Shown: in pieces, positions 61,570 to 64,000 of the stretch
Numbering within the stretch: the stretch's first letter is position 1
How the letters are laid out: each line of letters opens with the position of its first letter
Source: Limibacter armeniacum
GTDB lineage: Bacteria > Bacteroidota > Bacteroidia > Cytophagales > Flammeovirgaceae
Assembly: GCF_036880985.1 (NCBI RefSeq)
Contig: NZ_JBAJNO010000009.1
Span: forward strand, 2,108,001 to 2,172,000
DNA length: 64,000 bases
Direction of reading: 5' to 3'
Position numbers and translations under genes: made by a program
The notes under the pieces: generated by a model
The model's input: only the letters and a program-made list of their open reading frames with translations
Told to the model about the DNA's origin: nothing
Database searches by the model: none

Positions 61570-62766
61570 TTATTTAATCACGCCTAATTCTTTACCTACT
61601 TTGGTAAATGCAGCAATTGCCTTATCCAAATGCTCACGGTCATGTCCTGCTGACACCTGAACACGGATTCTTGCCTGCCCTTGAGGAACAACCGGATAGA
61701 AGAAACCGATTACATAAATACCTTCTTCCAACAGACGGTCTGCAAATTTCTGAGCCAATGGTGCTTCATACAGCATCACCGGTACAATTGCATGCTCACC
61801 TGGTTTGATATCAAACCCAGCTTCTGTCATCTTGCTTCTGAAGTACTTTGTATTGTCCTCCAGCTTATCACGTAACTCAGTAGTGCTGCTTAGCAAGTCA
61901 AACACAGCAATAGAAGCACCTACAATTGACGGAGCTAATGTATTAGAGAACAAATAAGGACGTGAACGCTGACGTAGCAGGTCAATGATCTCCTTACGAC
62001 CTGAAGTAAAACCACCTGAAGCACCACCTAGTGCTTTACCCAGTGTACCTGTGATAATGTCAATGCGTCCCATACAGTCACGGTATTCATGTACACCACG
62101 TCCTGTTTTACCCATAAAACCTGTAGAGTGACACTCATCAGTCATTACCAATGCGCCATACTTTTCGCACAGATCACAAATCTTATCCAATTGGGCAATT
62201 GTACCGTCCATTGAGAATACACCATCTGTCACTACGATGATATTTTGAGCACCTTTCTCTTTCGCTTCCTTAAGTTGTACTTCAAGGTCTTCCATGTCAT
62301 TGTGCTTATAACGGAAACGCATTGCCTTACAAAGGCGCACTCCGTCAATAATGGAAGCATGGTTCAGCTGATCAGAGATGATGGCATCTTCAGGGCCAAG
62401 CAAAGGCTCGAATACACCACCGTTGGCATCAAATGCCGCAGCATAAAGAATGGTGTCTTCTGTTCCCAAAAATGCTGAAATCTTATCCTCTAACTCTTTA
62501 TGAATATCCTGTGTACCACAAATGAAACGCACAGAAGACATTCCGAAACCATGAGAGTCAATTGCCTTTTTAGCCGCTTCAGTCACTTTCGGATGAGAAG
62601 ACAGACCCAAGTAGTTATTGGCACAGAAGTTCAGTACTTCTTCACCTTTGTCTGTTTTGATTACAGCACCCTGTGGCGTTGTAATGATACGCTCGCTTTT
62701 GTAAAGACCAGCTTCCTTAATATCTGCCAGCTCTTTTTGTAGCTTAGGTTGAAGATTATCAAACAT
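61570..62766 (-). CDS. kbl: Glycine C-acetyltransferase (2-amino-3-ketobutyrate CoA ligase)
   Basis: PLP enzyme of the alpha-oxoamine synthase family; in threonine breakdown it turns 2-amino-3-oxobutanoate plus CoA into glycine and acetyl-CoA. The open frame starts at 62811, but [20 protein letters not shown] at 62766 is the family start (398 residues). Marks: [52 protein letters not shown], and the PLP-binding Lys in [14 protein letters not shown]. No threonine dehydrogenase gene is adjacent in this window. A TACTTTTG -7 element lies at 62809-62816 with no -33 at good spacing. Serine palmitoyltransferase-like relatives cannot be wholly excluded. Confidence 0.92.
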   Translation of the reverse strand: MFDNLQPKLQKELADIKEAGLYKSERIITTPQGAVIKTDKGEEVLNFCANNYLGLSSHPKVTEAAKKAIDSHGFGMSSVRFICGTQDIHKELEDKISAFLGTEDTILYAAAFDANGGVFEPLLGPEDAIISDQLNHASIIDGVRLCKAMRFRYKHNDMEDLEVQLKEAKEKGAQNIIVVTDGVFSMDGTIAQLDKICDLCEKYGALVMTDECHSTGFMGKTGRGVHEYRDCMGRIDIITGTLGKALGGASGGFTSGRKEIIDLLRQRSRPYLFSNTLAPSIVGASIAVFDLLSSTTELRDKLEDNTKYFRSKMTEAGFDIKPGEHAIVPVMLYEAPLAQKFADRLLEEGIYVIGFFYPVVPQGQARIRVQVSAGHDREHLDKAIAAFTKVGKELGVIK

Positions 62767-62884
62767 GGTGTTGCTTATTTTATTATTACCAAAATGTAAT
62801 TTGTGAAACAAAAGTAGAAAGTCTAATCAATAAAATGTAACGATCTGAGAAGAATTGACAGAATGTGAGTTAGGAATCAAAAGG

Positions 62885-62920
62885 CATAAAAAAACTCACA
62901 GTTTTTGAGTGCTGTGAGTT
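62885..62920 (-). terminator. Terminator of the repeat-protein gene
   Basis: AACTCACAG and CTGTGAGTT pair perfectly over 9 bp with a 10-base loop; on the minus strand the stem runs into T7. It lies 10 bases beyond the stop codon. Confidence 0.88.
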
Positions 62921-62929
62921 ATATAAAAA

Positions 62930-63961
62930 CTAATCTTGTTTTGGTTTCTTAAATACTGGCCGTACTCTCTTCGGTTTATCCACTGATGCCTCTTTTGACG
63001 AAGGCGTAGACTCTTCTGTTACCGATGGCTTTTTAAATACCGGACGGACTTTCTTTGGTTTGTCCTCTGACGCCTCTTCTGACGAAGGCGTAGACTCTTC
63101 TGTTACCGATGGCTTTTTAAATACCGGACGGACTTTCTTTGGTTTGTCCTCTGACGCCTCTTCTGATGATGACGTAGACTCCTCTGTTACAGATGGCTTT
63201 TTAAATACCGGACGGACTTTCTTTGGTTTATCCACTGATGCCTCTTCTGACGAAGACGTAGACTCTTCTGTTACAGATGGCTTTTTAAATACCGGACGGA
63301 CTTTCTTTGGTTTGTCCTCTGACGCCTCTTCTGAGGAAGGCGTAGACTCTTCTGTTACAGATGGCTTTTTAAATACCGGACGGACTTTCTTTGGTTTATC
63401 CTCTGATGCCTCTTCTGAGGAAGATGTAGATTCCTCTGCTACAGATGGTTTCTTAAATACCGGACGGGCCTTTTTGAGTTTTGCAGCTGTTGCTTCAGAT
63501 TTATCTTCCTCTTCAATAACTGGCTTTTTAAAGACAGGTCTTGCTACTTTTTTAGGCTGTTCTACATTTTCTTGACCCGAAGTCGTTTCAGGTTTTTTAA
63601 ATGAAGGACGCACTTTTGGTTTTACTACTGATGAAGTACCATTGGTGTTTTCTTCAGGTACTTCCTGTACTGGTTTTACCGCTGCAGGACGCTTTATAGC
63701 TGGTTTTGAAGCTGTCGTTTCTGCTTTCTTCACCGCTGCTGGACGAACTGCCTTTTTAGTAGCTGTTGTCTTTGCAGTCACTTCCTCAGCAAGAAGGTAC
63801 TGTCTTCTCTTTCCATTGATCAGGTAAAGTTTCTGAGCTGTAAAGCTTTTCGGGTGCATTTGCATAAAATGGTCACACCACTCCTGCCAGCAAAGCGGTT
63901 CTGCTTTTCTAAATGCTTCCGAATCTATCTTCTTGCTTACTAGATATGCTTCAAATTCCAT
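62930..63961 (-). CDS. Repeat-containing protein with conserved N-terminal domain, function unknown
   Basis: 343 residues, no signal peptide. The N-terminal domain (about 1-58) contains MEFEAYLVSKKIDSEAFRKA and FTAQKLYLINGKRRQYLLAE, a pattern I associate with small uncharacterised Cytophagales proteins. Residues 60-164 are an Ala/Lys/Pro-rich linker with looser copies of RPVFKKP. From 165 to 332 there are six 28-residue tandem repeats of the type VRPVFKKPSVTEEST..., then a partial copy to the end. The repeats alternate basic (RPVFKKP, DKPKK) and acidic/Ser (EESTPSSEEAS) blocks and are surely disordered. The low-complexity tail suggests nucleic-acid or protein scaffolding; this is inference. 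Confidence 0.82.
   Translation of the reverse strand: MEFEAYLVSKKIDSEAFRKAEPLCWQEWCDHFMQMHPKSFTAQKLYLINGKRRQYLLAEEVTAKTTATKKAVRPAAVKKAETTASKPAIKRPAAVKPVQEVPEENTNGTSSVVKPKVRPSFKKPETTSGQENVEQPKKVARPVFKKPVIEEEDKSEATAAKLKKARPVFKKPSVAEESTSSSEEASEDKPKKVRPVFKKPSVTEESTPSSEEASEDKPKKVRPVFKKPSVTEESTSSSEEASVDKPKKVRPVFKKPSVTEESTSSSEEASEDKPKKVRPVFKKPSVTEESTPSSEEASEDKPKKVRPVFKKPSVTEESTPSSKEASVDKPKRVRPVFKKPKQD
62966..63469. repeat. Six tandem copies of an 84-bp coding repeat
   Basis: 504 bases equal to 6 x 84, encoding residues 165-332 of the gene on the minus strand. Copies differ at few positions (for example Pro/Ser in ESTPSS/ESTSSS, Glu/Val in EASED/EASVD), mostly as neighbour-shared variants, which points to recent unequal exchange or slippage. 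Confidence 0.92.
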
Positions 63962-64000
63962 ATTCTCTGACCTTTCCTGTTCAATATCTCCCTATGAGTT

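Noticed and set aside
62966-63469. Regularly spaced repeats as a CRISPR array
   Set aside because: Repeats are contiguous 84-bp coding units without unique spacers, and no cas genes are near.
63060-63575. Long open frame (171 codons) on the plus strand across the repeat-protein gene
   Set aside because: It is the mirror of the 84-bp repeats; its Ser/Asp-rich sequence is a by-product of the coding repeat on the other strand, and the terminator and N-terminal domain support the minus-strand gene.

Overview
The window looks like chromosomal DNA of a Bacteroidota member, most likely of the Cytophagales/Flammeovirga type. The evidence is a SusC/SusD pair with an ECF sigma factor and a FecR anti-sigma factor, several TonB-linked or beta-barrel outer-membrane proteins, many lipoproteins, almost no Shine-Dalgarno sequences, and promoters of the Bacteroidetes form TTG-N19-23-TAnnTTTG (clearest before the sigma gene, rpsT, ytxJ and the MFS efflux operon). 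No rRNA, recognisable tRNA, insertion sequence, prophage or CRISPR array is visible.

Layout. 1-5.2 kb: an RND efflux operon on the minus strand (TetR regulator, TolC channel, lipoprotein adaptor, pump cut by the window edge). 5.4-6.4 kb: a cyclophilin lipoprotein, followed by a 1-kb gap full of small palindromes. 7.4-26.1 kb: the largest block, all on the minus strand. It runs ECF sigma, FecR, SusC, SusD, a degenerate HExxH lipoprotein, an Ig-like lipoprotein and an M16 peptidase, then after a terminator two long thioredoxin-fold proteins and a second M16 peptidase. It reads as regulated TonB-dependent import of a peptide or protein with periplasmic reduction and proteolysis. 26.4-34.3 kb: housekeeping genes, including an HD hydrolase, 5-formyl-THF cyclo-ligase, a HAD phosphatase, a TSUP transporter, serS, rpsT, the bacillithiol genes ytxJ and bshA, and a TIGR01777 epimerase. 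34.3-37.1 kb: a third M16 peptidase.

37.4-48.3 kb: a beta-barrel protein, a wrecked DUF3592 gene, trpA, a 2-oxoacid dehydrogenase E2, a YjjG-like nucleotidase, an HD hydrolase, a DUF4153 membrane protein and an outer-membrane receptor-like protein. 48.3-49.3 kb is non-coding with several stem-loops. 49.3-50.4 kb: a lipoprotein cyanophycinase. 50.4-55.1 kb: an EmrAB-TolC type efflux operon divergent from a MarR regulator, with a palindrome covering the efflux promoter. 55.2-64 kb: DUF6882-like and DUF3995 proteins, a B12-binding radical SAM protein, an SGNH esterase, a hot-dog thioesterase, a TARG1-like macrodomain protein, a small secreted protein, kbl, and a protein ending in six 28-residue tandem repeats.

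The best candidates for new biology are the sigma/FecR-SusCD-M16-thioredoxin block, an orphan promoter with a long untranslated transcript at about 26.45 kb, a run of stem-loops ending in an orphan terminator at 48.5-48.8 kb, and the overlapping promoter/operator of the MFS efflux operon. Family names are from recognition of motifs by eye; no database search was run.
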